Source of the DNA: RFSX01 sp965248155 | GTDB lineage: Bacteria; Bacteroidota; Bacteroidia; Chitinophagales; Saprospiraceae | Assembly (NCBI GenBank): GCA_965248155.1 | Contig: CBDFIO010000001.1 | Span: 1,798,001 to 1,862,000 of the forward strand | Length of the DNA: 64,000 nucleotides | Reading direction: 5' to 3' | Shown: positions 63,626-64,000 of the stretch, one piece after another | How positions within the stretch are numbered: the stretch's first letter is position 1 | How the letters are laid out: each line of letters begins with the position of its first letter | Made by a program: the position numbers and the translations under genes | Notes under the pieces: generated by a model | Database searches by the model: none | What the model saw: only the letters and a program-made list of their open reading frames with translations | What the model was told of the DNA's origin: nothing

Positions 63626-64000
63626 TTAATATTTTTTCCATTTAAAATTCTTCATGTTTAAAATCCAAGTTCCATCTAATAATTTGTTTGAGTACATACT
63701 TTCAATTTCACCTCCAAAAAGTACTATTTCATTTGTGTTTGGAACAAAAACCATTGCATGAAGGGATACAGCTGCAGGAGTACCCCTTGTAGAAACTAAT
63801 TCCCATTTCATATTCTCAAAATCAAAGATCCATAGTTCACTTACTTGGGTTCCCACAAAGGCGGATTCCATAATACCACCACCGAAAAGAACTATTCTAT
63901 TTTTATTTGGGATGTACACCATACTTGGGTATGCAAATGTTTGATTTGGACCATTCATTGTTTGAATCTGTGACCATTCATCTTTTTTGAGGTTGTATTT
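63626..64000 (-). CDS. Kelch-repeat protein, partial at window edge
   Basis: The C-terminal 124 residues are visible and the frame remains open to the window end. It contains kelch-type blades: MVYIPNKNRIVLFGGG, SELWIFDFENMKWELV, MVFVPNTNEIVLFGGE and TWILNMKNFKWKKY. The aromatic/gly-gly pattern builds a beta-propeller. Extracellular or periplasmic location is likely but the signal region is outside the window. Function is unknown. Confidence 0.8.
   Translation of the reverse strand, partial: KYNLKKDEWSQIQTMNGPNQTFAYPSMVYIPNKNRIVLFGGGIMESAFVGTQVSELWIFDFENMKWELVSTRGTPAAVSLHAMVFVPNTNEIVLFGGEIESMYSNKLLDGTWILNMKNFKWKKY

Overview
The window reads as a chromosomal stretch of a Bacteroidota bacterium, probably from the Saprospiria side of the phylum (inference). 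Supporting signs are several secreted proteins ending in a type IX secretion (T9SS) sorting domain, a SusC/SusD pair beside a GH16 glucanase, a lipoprotein-type TamA homologue (TamL-like), DUF2911 and PorT-like barrels, AT-rich DNA, and many upstream sequences matching the Bacteroidota -7 element TAnnTTTG. No rRNA, tRNA or CRISPR array was seen.

Layout. 1-10442: housekeeping and transport genes: a transaldolase 3' end, an outer-membrane barrel, an RluA-type pseudouridine synthase, alanine dehydrogenase behind an unusual two-terminator leader, a small DNA-binding protein, MazG, an apparent operon (NqrM-like membrane protein, PIG-L deacetylase, 44-residue membrane peptide, sodium:solute symporter), a DUF2911 protein, and a phosphate transporter cut off by an insertion sequence (IS). 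10443-16614: an IS island. It holds two of three 1464-bp copies of one IS3-family element (the third is at 60999), an IS407-group element nested inside the first copy with 4-bp target duplications, a cut IS407-group relic, and a broken M43-type metalloprotease gene. 16615-31827: uridine kinase divergent from a nucleoside transporter; a 14-bp tandem repeat of about 47 copies just upstream of purL; a thioredoxin-like lipoprotein; an rRNA/tRNA methyltransferase divergent from the TamL-like gene; a tightly coupled RluD / acyl-CoA reductase / endonuclease III operon; and two neighbouring frameshifted genes (a PLP enzyme and an OmpA-family protein). 31858-46448: a phosphoesterase and three giant T9SS-secreted surface proteins, two of them paralogues with dockerin-like repeats (one carrying a C-type lectin domain) and one built from 13 Cys-rich modules. 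46485-54407: a SUI1-like factor, PrmC, a sulfotransferase, cytidine deaminase, a GIY-YIG nuclease flanked by REP-like repeats, an FG-GAP/UnbV lipoprotein and a fatty-acid desaturase. 54555-62677: a decaying glycan-utilisation locus (SusD, frameshifted SusC, GH16, a glycan-binding-like remnant) ended by IS copy C. 62843-64000: a HigBA-type toxin-antitoxin pair with a likely operator, and a kelch-repeat protein running off the edge.

Together the genes suggest a surface-active, polysaccharide- and nucleoside-using marine-type or sludge-type heterotroph (inference) whose genome is being rearranged by IS elements. The best candidates for something undescribed are the REP/GIY-YIG cassette, the purL-proximal 14-bp array, the 13-module secreted protein, and the double-terminator leader of ald.
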